From Methylocystis sp. Sn-Cys (lineage in GTDB: Bacteria; Pseudomonadota; Alphaproteobacteria; Rhizobiales; Beijerinckiaceae): a stretch of DNA of 64,000 bases. Every line of letters starts with the position of its first letter. The stretch's first letter is position 1. Below, one piece after another: positions 24,408 through 33,691 of this stretch. The translations under genes were made by a program, and so were the position numbers. The DNA is taken from positions 62,001-126,000 of the forward strand of contig NZ_JAERVJ010000005.1 in NCBI RefSeq assembly GCF_016745395.1. The letters run 5' to 3'. The notes below the pieces were generated by a model. That model did not search any database. It was given only the letters and a program-made list of their open reading frames with translations, and was not told the origin of the DNA.

Positions 24408-27400
24408 ATGGCGACGCTCGTTCTACAAACTGTCGGCTCTGTCGTCGGCGGCGCGGTTGGCGGCCCAGTCGGCTCAATTGCCGGCCGCCTTGCCGGGGGC
24501 CTCGGCGGTTCGCTCATCGATCGGGCGCTCGCCCCGCATGCGTCGCCGCGCTACAGCATCGGCCCGCGTCTCGAGTCGATGGATGGGATCGCGTCCACAG
24601 AGGGCGCCGGCGTGCCGCGTATCTATGGCCGCGCGCGGATCGGCGGTCAGATGATCTGGGCGACGCGCTTTCTCGAACGCGTCAACGCCACTTTTGAAAC
24701 GTCGATGCACAGTGGCAAGGGCAGCAGCAGCGCCACGCAGAACGTCAATTTCACTTACGCCTATTCGGCGAATTTTGCGATCGGTCTCTGTGAGGGCCCG
24801 ATTGCTTTCGTGAGGCGCATCTGGGCCGACGGCGTGGAGCTCGATATGTCGACGCTCCCCATCCGGATTTACCACGGAACGGAGGAGCAGGAGCCAGATC
24901 CGCTCGTCGTCGCCAAGGAAGGCGCGGGCAATGTCCCCGCCTATCGAGGGCTCGCCTATATTGTTTTCGAGGGTCTGGCGCTGGCGTCTTTCGGCAACCG
25001 GATTCCGCAGTTCACCTTCGAGGTGGTAAAGCCCGTCGCCGGCATTGGCGAGATGATCCGCGGCGTCGACATCATTCCCGGCGCGACGGAGGCCGGCTAC
25101 CTACCCTCGCTGAAACTCAACTTCTGGTCGCCCGGCGTGACGAACGCCGAGAACCGCCACCAGTTGACCGCGCAGACGGATTGGCAAGCCTCGATTGATG
25201 CGCTGCAAGCGCTTTGCCCCAATCTCGAGAGCGTCGCGCTCGTCGTGACATGGTTCGGCGACGATCTGCGCGCGCAATATTGCAACATCGAGCCACGCGT
25301 CGACTCGCGCTTCAAGACCATCGGAGAGTTCGATTTCGTTTTCGGGCCTTTTTGGCCTCCGGATTGGAGCGTCGCCGGCAAGTGGCGCGCGACCGCGACG
25401 CTCGTCACGCAAATCGACGGGCGCTCGGCCTATGGCGGCACGCCGAGCGACGCCTCCGTGTCGGCGGCCATCGCCGACCTCAAGGCGCGTGGGCTCTCGG
25501 TCGTCTTCTATCCCTTTTTGATGATGGACGTTCCTCCGGGGAACGCGCTGCCGAACCCCTATACGGGCCTCAATGGACAGCCGGCCTTTCCCTGGCGCGG
25601 CCGCATCACCTGCGATCCTGCGCCCGGCCTGCCGGGAACGCCGGATGCAACGCCTGCGGCGGCGACGCAGATCGGCGCCTTTGTCGCGCGTTACCGCGCC
25701 TTCGCGCTTCACTACGCCAATCTTTGCAAAGCGGCTGGCGGCGTCGATGCATTTCTGATCGGCTCGGAGCTGATCGGGCTGACGCGCGTGCGCTCAAGCG
25801 CGGGGCAATATCCTTTCGTGAGCGCGCTCACGACATTGGCCGCCGATGCGAAAGCTATTCTCGGCGCCGCAACCAAAGTGTCATACGCCGCCGACTGGAC
25901 GGAATATGGCGCGCATGTTCCCGCCGCGGGCGAGTTGCGCTTTCCGCTCGATCCTTTGTGGGCGTCGCCTTCCGTCGATTTCATCGGGGTGGATGTCTAT
26001 TGGCCGCTCTCCGATTGGCGCGATGGGAATGCGCATCTCGACGCGCAGATTGCGACATCCGTCACCGACCTCGACTATCTCGCCTCCCGCGTCGCGGCTG
26101 GCGAAGGGTATGATTGGTATTACGCCGATAACGACGGCAGGCGTGCGCAAAGCCGTACGCCGATCACCGATGGCCTCGGCAAGCCCTGGGTCTATCGGCA
26201 AAAGGATTTTTTCTCCTTCTGGTCGCTGCCACACTATGAGCGCGTCGGCGGCGCCGAGCTTGCGCAATCGACCGCATGGGTTCCGCAATCGAAGCCAATC
26301 TGGATCACGGAGACTGGCTGCCCGGCGGTGGATCGGGGCGCCAACGCCCCCAATGTTTTCCCAGACACGCGGTCGAGCGAAGGGGGCCTGCCCTATTTCT
26401 CCCGCGACGGGCGCGACGATCTCATGCAGGCGCGCTTCATCGAAGCGATGATCTCGCATTTCGATCCGTCGCGGCCGGGCGGCGCAGCGGCGAACCCCAC
26501 ATCGAACGTCTATGGCGGGCCGATGGTCGATCCCGCGCGCATTCATATCTGGTGCTGGGATGCGCGCCCCTTCCCGGCGTTCCCCACGCAGAGCGCGGCA
26601 TGGAGCGACGGCCCCAATTGGGAGACCGGCCATTGGCTCAACGGACGCCTAGAGGGCGCGCCGCTGGACCGTCTCCTGCCGACGCTCGCCGGCGCCGTCT
26701 CGGCCCCGGGCCTGGAAATCGAACGCCCCAAGATTGGCGGCTTCATCGACGGCTATACGCTCGACCGGCCGATGTCGCCGCGCGACGCCATGGACCCGCT
26801 CGCGGCGCTTTATGGCTTCGACGCGATTGTTACGGGCGGCAAGCTGCGCTTCGTCGATCGGCGTGCGCGTCCCGCCCGGGACATTGGCGAAGACGATCTC
26901 GTCCCCGGCAAGGATATGTCGCTCGTCACGCTGACGCGCGCGCAGGAAAGCGATTTGCCTCATGAGATTGCGCTTTCCTACGGCGACTCCGAAAACGACT
27001 ATCAGGCCGCGCGCGTGCTCTCGCGCCGGCTCGAAGGCCGCTCGGTTCGGCAGAGCGAAGCCCAGGCGGCGGTGATGATCCATCGTTCGGAGGCGCAAAG
27101 GCTTGCCGACATATGGCTGCAAGATCTCTGGGTGGGCCGCGATACGGCGGAATTCTCGGTGCGCCCCGGCCTCGTCGGCCTGCAGCCGGGCGACATCGTG
27201 CGCCTCGGCGCGGCCGGCGGCGGGCGGCCGTTCCAGATCCAACGGATCACGGACGGCGCTGCGCGCGGCGTCAGCGCGCGGGCTGTCGATCCCACCGTTT
27301 ACGATGTCCCGGCGCCGAGAATCTGCCGAACCGCAGTAGCCTCTCCCCAGATCATGGGCCCGCCGCGCGTGGTCGTTCTCGACCTCGCCCTTGTGCGCGA

Positions 27401-28286
27401 CTCCTCGGCGCTGTCTTATGTCGCCGCCTTCGCCGATCCCTGGCCGGGCCCGCTCGCCATTGTGAAAGGCGCAAACAGCGGCGCTTCGCAGGTGATCGGA
27501 ACCATCGAAAAGCGGGCGACGATCGGCGACACGCTGGACGCGCTGGCGCCGGGGCCTGTCGGGCGCTTCGACAATGGATCGAGCGTTACGGTGCGACTTG
27601 GCGGCGGCGCGCTCGCTTCCGTCGACGATCTCGTGGCGCTCAGCGGCCGGACAACCATGGCCATTCGTGGGCTCGACGGCGCGTGGGAGATTTTCGCCTT
27701 CGCGCGCGCCGAACTCGTCGCCGAAAAAACTTACCGCCTCTCCCGCCTCATTCGCGGCGTCGGCGGCGAGGAGAATCTTGCGGCGCGCGTTGCGCCGGCA
27801 GGCTCGACAGTCGTCCTGCTCGACGACGCGCTCGCGCCGCTGGCGCGCAACACATCGGACATCGGCGCGCCGATAACTTATGCAGTCGGCCCCGCTGATC
27901 GCGATATGGCCGACCCGCTCTATGTGCGCGCCACCGTGACGGCGACGAACAAGCCGCTCAAGCCCTATGCGCCGACACGGGTGCGCGCGACCCGGACGCC
28001 AACGGGGATCGTCATCGACTTCTTGCGACGATCGCGCATCGACTCAGATGCGTGGGAAGCGGTCGACATCCCACTCGGCGAAGCGAGCGAAGCCTATGAG
28101 GCGGAGATCGTCCTGCCGACAGGCGTCCGCACGCTTTCCGCCACGGCGCCCTCGATTGTCTATCCGGCCGCGCAGGAGCTTGCCGATTTCGGCGCGCCGC
28201 AAAGCACGCTCACCGTCTCGCTCTATCAGATGAGCGCCACGGTCGGCCGCGGCTTTCCTTTCATTGGCGCACTCGCCGTTCAATAG
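24408..28286 (+). CDS. GTA g15, megatron tail-fibre/TIM-barrel protein
   Basis: This 1292-aa protein is the central tail spike of the GTA baseplate. The N-terminus has glycine-rich membrane-like text (VGGAVGGPVGSIAGRLAGGL). A tail-assembly domain follows with GRARIGGQMIWATRF and YAYSANFAIGLCEGPI. The GTA TIM-barrel region (about residues 300-700) includes WTEYGAHVPAAGELRFPLDP and WITETGCPAVDRG, which resemble glycoside-hydrolase active-site strands. The C-terminal part is a DUF-type phage tail domain. The length agrees with Rhodobacter GTA g15. Confidence 0.9.
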   Translation: MATLVLQTVGSVVGGAVGGPVGSIAGRLAGGLGGSLIDRALAPHASPRYSIGPRLESMDGIASTEGAGVPRIYGRARIGGQMIWATRFLERVNATFETSMHSGKGSSSATQNVNFTYAYSANFAIGLCEGPIAFVRRIWADGVELDMSTLPIRIYHGTEEQEPDPLVVAKEGAGNVPAYRGLAYIVFEGLALASFGNRIPQFTFEVVKPVAGIGEMIRGVDIIPGATEAGYLPSLKLNFWSPGVTNAENRHQLTAQTDWQASIDALQALCPNLESVALVVTWFGDDLRAQYCNIEPRVDSRFKTIGEFDFVFGPFWPPDWSVAGKWRATATLVTQIDGRSAYGGTPSDASVSAAIADLKARGLSVVFYPFLMMDVPPGNALPNPYTGLNGQPAFPWRGRITCDPAPGLPGTPDATPAAATQIGAFVARYRAFALHYANLCKAAGGVDAFLIGSELIGLTRVRSSAGQYPFVSALTTLAADAKAILGAATKVSYAADWTEYGAHVPAAGELRFPLDPLWASPSVDFIGVDVYWPLSDWRDGNAHLDAQIATSVTDLDYLASRVAAGEGYDWYYADNDGRRAQSRTPITDGLGKPWVYRQKDFFSFWSLPHYERVGGAELAQSTAWVPQSKPIWITETGCPAVDRGANAPNVFPDTRSSEGGLPYFSRDGRDDLMQARFIEAMISHFDPSRPGGAAANPTSNVYGGPMVDPARIHIWCWDARPFPAFPTQSAAWSDGPNWETGHWLNGRLEGAPLDRLLPTLAGAVSAPGLEIERPKIGGFIDGYTLDRPMSPRDAMDPLAALYGFDAIVTGGKLRFVDRRARPARDIGEDDLVPGKDMSLVTLTRAQESDLPHEIALSYGDSENDYQAARVLSRRLEGRSVRQSEAQAAVMIHRSEAQRLADIWLQDLWVGRDTAEFSVRPGLVGLQPGDIVRLGAAGGGRPFQIQRITDGAARGVSARAVDPTVYDVPAPRICRTAVASPQIMGPPRVVVLDLALVRDSSALSYVAAFADPWPGPLAIVKGANSGASQVIGTIEKRATIGDTLDALAPGPVGRFDNGSSVTVRLGGGALASVDDLVALSGRTTMAIRGLDGAWEIFAFARAELVAEKTYRLSRLIRGVGGEENLAARVAPAGSTVVLLDDALAPLARNTSDIGAPITYAVGPADRDMADPLYVRATVTATNKPLKPYAPTRVRATRTPTGIVIDFLRRSRIDSDAWEAVDIPLGEASEAYEAEIVLPTGVRTLSATAPSIVYPAAQELADFGAPQSTLTVSLYQMSATVGRGFPFIGALAVQ

Positions 28287-28298
28287 GATTTGCAGCAC

Positions 28299-29888
28299 AT
28301 GCAGACGACCCATCTGGCGCTGCCGCTCATCGATGCGGCGCAGGCGCAAAAACACGTCACGCATAATGAATCGCTGGCGCTCGTCGACGCGCTGACGCAT
28401 CTCGCCGTTTCGGCACGCGGCGTTGCTGTCCCGCCGGCGACGCCGAGTGAAGGCGAGCGGCTTCTGATCGGCGCGGGCGCTGCGGGCGCTTTCGCTGGCA
28501 AGAGTGGGCAGATCGCGACATTTCTGGCGGGCGGCTGGAGCTTTCTGACGCCGCGGCCGGGCTGGCGCCTTTATGTCGCCGCCGAGTCGCTCCTGCTGCT
28601 CTATGACGGCGCGAATTGGGTCGACCTCGGCTCCAGCCTGCGAGATTTGGGGAATCTCTCGCGGCTCGGCGTCGGCACGAGCGCCGACGCCGGCAACCCG
28701 CTGGCCGCCAAGCTCAATGCGGCGCTCTTCACCGCAAAATCCACGGGCGAAAGCGGCTCGGGCGATCTGCGGCTGACACTCAACAAAGAAGCCGCCTCCA
28801 ACACGGCGTCTCTCGTCTATCAAGATGCTTATTCCGGACGCGCCGAGATGGGGCTCTCGGGCGACGATGATTTCCGCGTGAAGGTCTCGCCCGATGGCTC
28901 CGCTTGGAAAAGCGCGATCGTCGTCGACCGAACAACCGGCGCCGTCGCCTTTCCGAGCGGCGGCCCGACGAAGATCGTGGCCTTCTCGTCGAGCGGAACC
29001 TACACGCCCTCGCCCGGCGTGACGCTGATCGATGTCATTCTTGTTGGCGCCGGCGGGGGCGGCGGTTCAGGCGCGCGACAGGCGGCGGGAGCAATTGCAT
29101 CGGGGGGCGGAGGCGGCGGGGGTGGCGGCGTTGCGCGGGGTCGATTTACGGCCGCGCAAATTGGCGCGTCCCGAACTGTCACGATTGGCGCGGGCGGAGC
29201 TGGCGGCGCGGCGCAAACGACGAACAGCGCAGCAGGCAATAACGGGGCTTCCGGCGGCGATACGTCATTCGGGGCGCTGTTGCGCGCAACAGGCGGCGGC
29301 GCAGGCTCCGGCGGCGGCCTGGCGGCCGGTTCAGGGGGCGGCGGCGGGGGTGGATTGGCGCCTGCTGGAAACGCCTCCGGCGCGACGGGCGGCGCTGGCG
29401 GCGCGATCGGCGGGAGTGGCGGATCGGCTGCGGCCGGCGCTGGCTCCTTCTATCCCGGCGGCGGCTCGGGCGGCGGCGGGAGCCCCGCGACAGGCGACGC
29501 CGGGCTGCAAGGCGGCGCATGCCCTGGCGCTTCATCAGGCGGCGGCGCCGGGGGCGGAATTACCGCAGCGAACGCCGCGAGCAATGGCGGGCAAGGCGGA
29601 AGCGTGTATGTCGCCGGCAACGCCTCGAACGCCCAGGGCGGCGTCGCCGGCGGCGCGATAAACGGCGCCAATGGATCTGGCGGCTGGGCGAATGGCGCTG
29701 GCCCCTTGGAGCAGGCGGGAGCGGGCGGCGGGGGCGGTGCATCCGGACTTGTTACGGCAGGCAATGGCGGCGCCGGCGGCTTTCCCGGCGGCGGCGGGGG
29801 CGGTGGCGGCGCGCATCAGAATGGCGGGAGCGGCGGCGCTGGCGGCACCGGCGGATCGGGTTACGCGATCATCGTCGAATATTTCTAA
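28299..29888 (+). CDS. DUF2793 protein with glycine-rich tail, putative GTA fibre
   Basis: From ATG 28299 (MQTTHLALPLIDAAQAQKHV) the first 120 residues form a DUF2793 domain, found on GTA and phage tail proteins. A middle segment (SASLVYQDAYSGRAEMGLSG-like) resembles phage baseplate proteins. From about residue 235 the protein turns into roughly 290 residues of Gly/Ser/Ala repeats (GGGGG, GGSGGAGG), ending GSGYAIIVEYF as in phage glycine-rich tail fibres. It probably forms head or tail fibres that contact recipient cells. It follows g15 by 12 bp. Confidence 0.8.
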   Translation: MQTTHLALPLIDAAQAQKHVTHNESLALVDALTHLAVSARGVAVPPATPSEGERLLIGAGAAGAFAGKSGQIATFLAGGWSFLTPRPGWRLYVAAESLLLLYDGANWVDLGSSLRDLGNLSRLGVGTSADAGNPLAAKLNAALFTAKSTGESGSGDLRLTLNKEAASNTASLVYQDAYSGRAEMGLSGDDDFRVKVSPDGSAWKSAIVVDRTTGAVAFPSGGPTKIVAFSSSGTYTPSPGVTLIDVILVGAGGGGGSGARQAAGAIASGGGGGGGGGVARGRFTAAQIGASRTVTIGAGGAGGAAQTTNSAAGNNGASGGDTSFGALLRATGGGAGSGGGLAAGSGGGGGGGLAPAGNASGATGGAGGAIGGSGGSAAAGAGSFYPGGGSGGGGSPATGDAGLQGGACPGASSGGGAGGGITAANAASNGGQGGSVYVAGNASNAQGGVAGGAINGANGSGGWANGAGPLEQAGAGGGGGASGLVTAGNGGAGGFPGGGGGGGGAHQNGGSGGAGGTGGSGYAIIVEYF

Positions 29889-29959
29889 AGCGGCACGGCC
29901 TTCCCAAACAATTCGAAAAAATCATTCAGCGCGGCTCGCGCGCGAGAAAGGATTTTTCT

Positions 29960-30454
29960 ATGCAATGGCCCAATGAACGATCGCCCGCGGAGCTCATCGA
30001 GTTCTATGGCGATCCGGTGCTTCACAGCTCGATCAACACGGCATGGGAGCGCGACAATATCGTCGATCTCATCCCCCCTTTCGCCATGCGCTATTCCTGG
30101 GGCCCCCCGGTGACGACGCTGCGCTTCCACAAAAAATGCCGCGACGCTTTTGGCGAGGCGTTGCTCGCCGTCAAGAAGCTTTACGGAACGCAAGGCGAGA
30201 TCGAAGCGCATCGCCTGCATTTGACCGGCGGCTCGCTGATGGTGCGGCTCAAGCGCGGCTCGACCAAAAGCTGGTCGACGCATAGCTTCGGCGCGGCCCT
30301 CGACATCGACCCGCAACATAATCCCTTCCGCTCGAAATGGCGGCCGGGGTTCATCCCGCTCGAGGCCGCCCGCGCCTTCGAGGATTGCGGCCTCATCTGG
30401 CGCGGCGCCAATGGCGATTGCGATCCCATGCATTTCCAGGCTGTCAGCCGTTAG
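29960..30454 (+). CDS. M15-family peptidase, putative endolysin
   Basis: This 164-aa M15 (D-Ala-D-Ala carboxypeptidase/L-Ala-D-Glu endopeptidase-like) protein starts at ATG 29960, with AGAAAGGA upstream. Zinc-site features are visible: STHSFGAALDIDPQHN (H...D) and CDPMHFQ (H). There is no signal peptide, so a holin would be needed for release. The holin-like gene at 30839 supports a lysis role in releasing GTA particles, which is inference. Confidence 0.82.
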   Translation: MQWPNERSPAELIEFYGDPVLHSSINTAWERDNIVDLIPPFAMRYSWGPPVTTLRFHKKCRDAFGEALLAVKKLYGTQGEIEAHRLHLTGGSLMVRLKRGSTKSWSTHSFGAALDIDPQHNPFRSKWRPGFIPLEAARAFEDCGLIWRGANGDCDPMHFQAVSR

Positions 30455-30500
30455 AGCGCATTCCGCAAAAGTTGACAGACTTTTGCGATAAGAATGCGCT
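30455..30500. repeat. Nested palindrome after the endolysin gene
   Basis: agcgcattc at 30455-30463 pairs with gaatgcgct at 30492-30500, and inside gcaaaagt pairs with acttttgc. This gcgcattc/gcaaaag design is typical of an intergenic repeat family in Rhizobiales. It may act as a terminator between the lysin gene and the two small genes. Confidence 0.6.
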
Positions 30501-30516
30501 CCAGCTTTTTGAATCT

Positions 30517-30566
30517 GCGCGCTTTCTCATCGCTCGCGCGTAATTTCACGCGAGCGGAAAGCGCGC
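30517..30566. repeat. Second nested palindrome upstream of the 73-aa gene
   Basis: gcgcgctttc (30517-30526) pairs with gaaagcgcgc (30557-30566), and cgctcgcg (30531-30538) with cgcgagcg (30549-30556). The right arm ends two bases before the AAGGAG ribosome binding site at 30568-30573, so folding could affect translation of the next gene. Confidence 0.5.
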
Positions 30567-30580
30567 TAAGGAGAACCAAA

Positions 30581-30802
30581 ATGCCTGCACTCGATAATCT
30601 CGCAGCGGCTTTCAACGATGTGCGAACGGTCGCCGCCGCCGCTGTGGAGCGAATCCACTATCTCGCCCACGACCTCGCCTATGCCCGCGCGTCGGCGGTG
30701 GACGCCGCCGCCGTCGACCAGATGGCCGCCGATCTTCACGCGACCGCCGATCAGCTACGCGCCGCAATCGCCGCAGCGGACCAGTCCCTGCCCCAAGCCT
30801 GA
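30581..30802 (+). CDS. Small helical protein in the lysis cassette
   Basis: This 73-aa Ala-rich helical protein (MPALDNLAAAFNDVRTVAAA...) has no membrane segment. It has a good ribosome binding site (AAGGAG, seven bases before ATG 30581). I recognise no family. Position between endolysin and holin-like genes suggests an accessory lysis or regulatory role. Confidence 0.6.
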   Translation: MPALDNLAAAFNDVRTVAAAAVERIHYLAHDLAYARASAVDAAAVDQMAADLHATADQLRAAIAAADQSLPQA

Positions 30803-30838
30803 GGCCTCGATAGGCATGGGCCTTTGAAGGAAAATACG

Positions 30839-31039
30839 ATGACAGGATATCGCACCTATCTCGCCGCCGCGCTTGTCGCCATGTTTGGCGTGCTCGCATC
30901 GACCGACTGGATCACCTTTCTCGACGATCCCAAGGCGGGCGCCGTCGCCGTCGGCGCGGCGACTCTCATGGCGGCGATGCGGGCCTTCACCTCGACGCCG
31001 CCGGGGAAAATCTCCACGCTGCTTCGCGCGCCCCGCTAA
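30839..31039 (+). CDS. Holin-like small membrane protein
   Basis: This 66-aa protein has two hydrophobic stretches (YLAAALVAMFGVLAS and AVAVGAATLMAAMRAF) and a basic C-terminus ending LRAPR. This is the size and shape of a small phage holin. ATG 30839 follows GAAGGA. It is the last gene that clearly belongs with the GTA lysis cassette. Confidence 0.6.
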   Translation: MTGYRTYLAAALVAMFGVLASTDWITFLDDPKAGAVAVGAATLMAAMRAFTSTPPGKISTLLRAPR

Positions 31040-31156
31040 ACTTGCAATATGCCTCCGAAGGCCGGCAAGATGCTGAAAAGCGAGCCAGGCCACGGCCTTC
31101 GGCGGCGTTCATTCGCGGTTCATCGCCGATGGAGAAGGATAGGTTCAGGAGAACGA

Positions 31157-31519
31157 ATGCCCGTCGCCTTTTTCAGGTTTCGCTGCGCTTTGGCCGCCGC
31201 CGCGATCGCGGCGACGCTTGGGCCGGCGCGCGCCGAAGAGGCTCCCGAACGGATAGCCGAGCGCCTGCCCGTCCGCCGCCAATGCTTTTCCACGAGCCAA
31301 ACGCGGGAAAAGATCGAGGCGCACAAGCTGACCGAGCCTCTCGCCTGCATGCGCGCCGCCGCCCTTGAACTCAGCGGCGAAGCGCTGGGCGCGCGGCTAT
31401 GCTGGCTGGAAGAGCTCTTCATCTACGAGATCAGCGTGCTGCGGCCAGACGGACGCATCGTCAAACTTTTGTTCGACGCCGCGACGGGAAAGCCGCATTC
31501 CAGCCGCACGAATAATTGA
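31157..31519 (+). CDS. Secreted PepSY-like small protein ahead of the two-component genes
   Basis: This 120-aa protein has a signal peptide (MPVAFFRFRCALAAAAIAAT, cleaved near PARA). The C-terminal half (ELFIYEISVLRPDGRIVKLL) resembles a PepSY domain. ATG 31157 is chosen for its AGGAG at 31147 and for the signal peptide. It ends 34 bp before the response regulator gene in the same direction; such small periplasmic proteins next to FeuP-like systems may act as sensors or inhibitors of the kinase. Confidence 0.7.
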   Translation: MPVAFFRFRCALAAAAIAATLGPARAEEAPERIAERLPVRRQCFSTSQTREKIEAHKLTEPLACMRAAALELSGEALGARLCWLEELFIYEISVLRPDGRIVKLLFDAATGKPHSSRTNN

Positions 31520-31553
31520 GACAAGACCGGGGTTTCATGGGGAGGGCGAAAGG

Positions 31554-32237
31554 GTGCGGCTGCTCGTCATCGAAGACGATAAGGATTTGAACCGCCAGAT
31601 CGCGCAGGCTCTGGAGCAGTCCGGCTACGCCGTGGACCGTGCGTTCGACGGCGAAGAAGGGCATTTTCTGGGCGAAACGGAAACCTATGACGCGGTTGTG
31701 CTCGACGTCGGCCTGCCCAAAAAGGACGGCATCACCGTTTTGGAGCAATGGCGCGCAAATGGGCGCGTCATGCCGGTTCTGATTCTGACGGCGCGCGACC
31801 GCTGGAGCGAAAAGGTTCAGGGTTTCGACGCCGGCGCCGACGATTATGTCGCCAAGCCCTTCCATATGGAGGAGGTGCTGGCGCGCATGCGCGCTTTGCT
31901 GCGCCGCGCCGCCGGGCATGCGACCAATGAGATCGTTTGTGGACCCGTGCGGCTCGACACCAAAGCTGGCCGCGTGGTGGTCGACGGCGCGCCGGTGAAG
32001 CTCACCTCGCATGAATACCGGCTGCTCGCCTATCTCATGCATCACAGCGGGCGCGTTGTCTCGCGCAGCGAGATCATCGAGCATATTTACGATCAAGACT
32101 TCGACCGGGACTCCAACACGATCGAAGTCTTTGTTGGGCGTCTGCGCAAGAAGCTCGGCGTGGAGCTGATTCACACCATTCGCGGACTCGGCTATATGGC
32201 CGTGTCCGGCCCAGAGGACGCCGGCGGGAAACGCTAA
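31554..32237 (+). CDS. feuP: OmpR-type response regulator, FeuP-like
   Basis: This 227-aa regulator has a receiver domain with D8/D9, the phospho-acceptor D51, T79 and K101 and an OmpR-type winged helix (SHEYRLLAYLMHHSGRVVSR, TIEVFVGRLRKKLG). The receiver text (GEEGHFLGETETYDAVVLDV) is close to FeuP of rhizobia, which with FeuQ controls osmoadaptation and cyclic glucan export genes. GTG 31554 is the start. The kinase gene follows after six bases. Confidence 0.88.
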   Translation: MRLLVIEDDKDLNRQIAQALEQSGYAVDRAFDGEEGHFLGETETYDAVVLDVGLPKKDGITVLEQWRANGRVMPVLILTARDRWSEKVQGFDAGADDYVAKPFHMEEVLARMRALLRRAAGHATNEIVCGPVRLDTKAGRVVVDGAPVKLTSHEYRLLAYLMHHSGRVVSRSEIIEHIYDQDFDRDSNTIEVFVGRLRKKLGVELIHTIRGLGYMAVSGPEDAGGKR

Positions 32238-32243
32238 AGAACC

Positions 32244-33632
32244 ATGCGCCTGCCGAGCTTGACGACACGCTCCATCGCAACGCGACTGTTTTTGACCGCA
32301 GCCGCGCTGAGCTCGGTGGTGCTGCTCGTCGCCAGCCTATTCTTCACCGCCTATTACCGACGGGTCGCGGAGGAAATTTTCGAACGCCGCCTCGACGTCT
32401 ACCTTCGCGCCATCGTCGCCGACGTCTCGGAGTCGGGCCAGGAGGGACGAACGGGACCGAGCCAGTTCGGCGATCCGCAGTTCGAGCTCCCTGGCTCGGG
32501 CTGGTATTGGCAGATCACGCGCATGGACAATGCGGCGCATGAGATAAAGGCGTCGCGTTCACTCTTCGCCGATCGCCTCCCCAAGCTCTCCGACCTCGGC
32601 GTGCCGGCGGGCGTGGGCGGCTCCCGGCGCGGTCTTGCCTGGGGGCCGGACGGCCGCAAGCTGCGAATCGTCGAGCGCGTCATCGACGCGGAAGACACAG
32701 GCATTTATCTCGTCCAGGTCGCCGCGAGCGTCGAAGAAATGGAAGAGCAGATCACGCGCTTTCGTTTCGCTTTGATCATCGCCTTCGCCGCGCTCGCCAT
32801 TGCGCTCGCGATCGTCGCCGCCTTTCAGGTGCGTTTCGGCCTACGGCCGCTGCGCCTTTTGCAGCGCGAGCTGGCCGCCATTCGGCGTGCGGAGCGCGAC
32901 CGCATCACGGGCGCCTATCCCAACGAGATCGCCCCGCTCGCCGACGAGCTCAATCTGCTCATCGGCGCTAATCGCGACATTCTCGAACGCGCCCGCACTC
33001 AGGTCGGCAATCTGGCCCATGCGTTGAAGACGCCGCTCAGCGTCATGGTCAATGAAGCGGACGCCGCGCCCTCGCCTTTGGCCGACAAGGTCGGCGAGCA
33101 GGCGCGCATCATGCGCGACCAGATTTCCTTTTATCTCGACCGCGCGCGCGCGGCGGCCCGCGGCGGCGCGCTCGGCGCCGCGACGCCCATTGCGCCCTGC
33201 GTCGAAGCGCTGCTGCGCGCTTTCACGAAGATCTATAGCGAGCGCAGCATCGCCTTCTCGGGCGACGTCCGCCCGGAGCTGCGTTTCCTCGGCGAACGCC
33301 AGGATCTCGAGGAGATGGTCGGCAATCTTCTCGACAATGCCGGGAAATGGGCGGAGAGCGCCGTCACGATCTGCGTCGCGGTCGACTCTCAAACCAGCGG
33401 CGCGAGCCGCAGCGCGTTGATCGTCACGATCGACGACGACGGCCCCGGCCTCGCGCCGCATTTACGCGCGCAGGCGACAGAGCGCGGCCGCCGGTTGGAC
33501 GAAACCAAGCCGGGCTCGGGATTGGGCCTCTCGATCGTGGTCGATCTCGCCGTCGCCTATGGCGGCGCGCTGGAATTGGACGACAGCCCGACAGGCGGCC
33601 TGCGGGCGCGGCTGCGCCTGCCGGGGTTTTGA
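32244..33632 (+). CDS. feuQ: Sensor histidine kinase, FeuQ/PhoQ-like
   Basis: This 462-aa membrane kinase has transmembrane segments at about 13-36 and 175-194 enclosing a periplasmic sensor domain, then a HAMP region. The H box is LAHALKTPLS with the phospho-acceptor H259. The ATPase domain has the N box (NLLDNAGKWA) and the GSGLGLSIV G box. It is co-oriented with the response regulator and is its likely partner. The signal is unknown. Confidence 0.88.
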   Translation: MRLPSLTTRSIATRLFLTAAALSSVVLLVASLFFTAYYRRVAEEIFERRLDVYLRAIVADVSESGQEGRTGPSQFGDPQFELPGSGWYWQITRMDNAAHEIKASRSLFADRLPKLSDLGVPAGVGGSRRGLAWGPDGRKLRIVERVIDAEDTGIYLVQVAASVEEMEEQITRFRFALIIAFAALAIALAIVAAFQVRFGLRPLRLLQRELAAIRRAERDRITGAYPNEIAPLADELNLLIGANRDILERARTQVGNLAHALKTPLSVMVNEADAAPSPLADKVGEQARIMRDQISFYLDRARAAARGGALGAATPIAPCVEALLRAFTKIYSERSIAFSGDVRPELRFLGERQDLEEMVGNLLDNAGKWAESAVTICVAVDSQTSGASRSALIVTIDDDGPGLAPHLRAQATERGRRLDETKPGSGLGLSIVVDLAVAYGGALELDDSPTGGLRARLRLPGF

Positions 33633-33691
33633 CAGCCGCCTGCCGATCCTGCATGAGGGGCGCGATTGCGACCACCGAGGGAGAATGGATT

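Noticed and set aside
11877-31039. Intact temperate prophage
   Set aside because: No integrase, repressor, replication or att site is visible, and gene order matches GTAs. I describe it as a GTA-type cluster.
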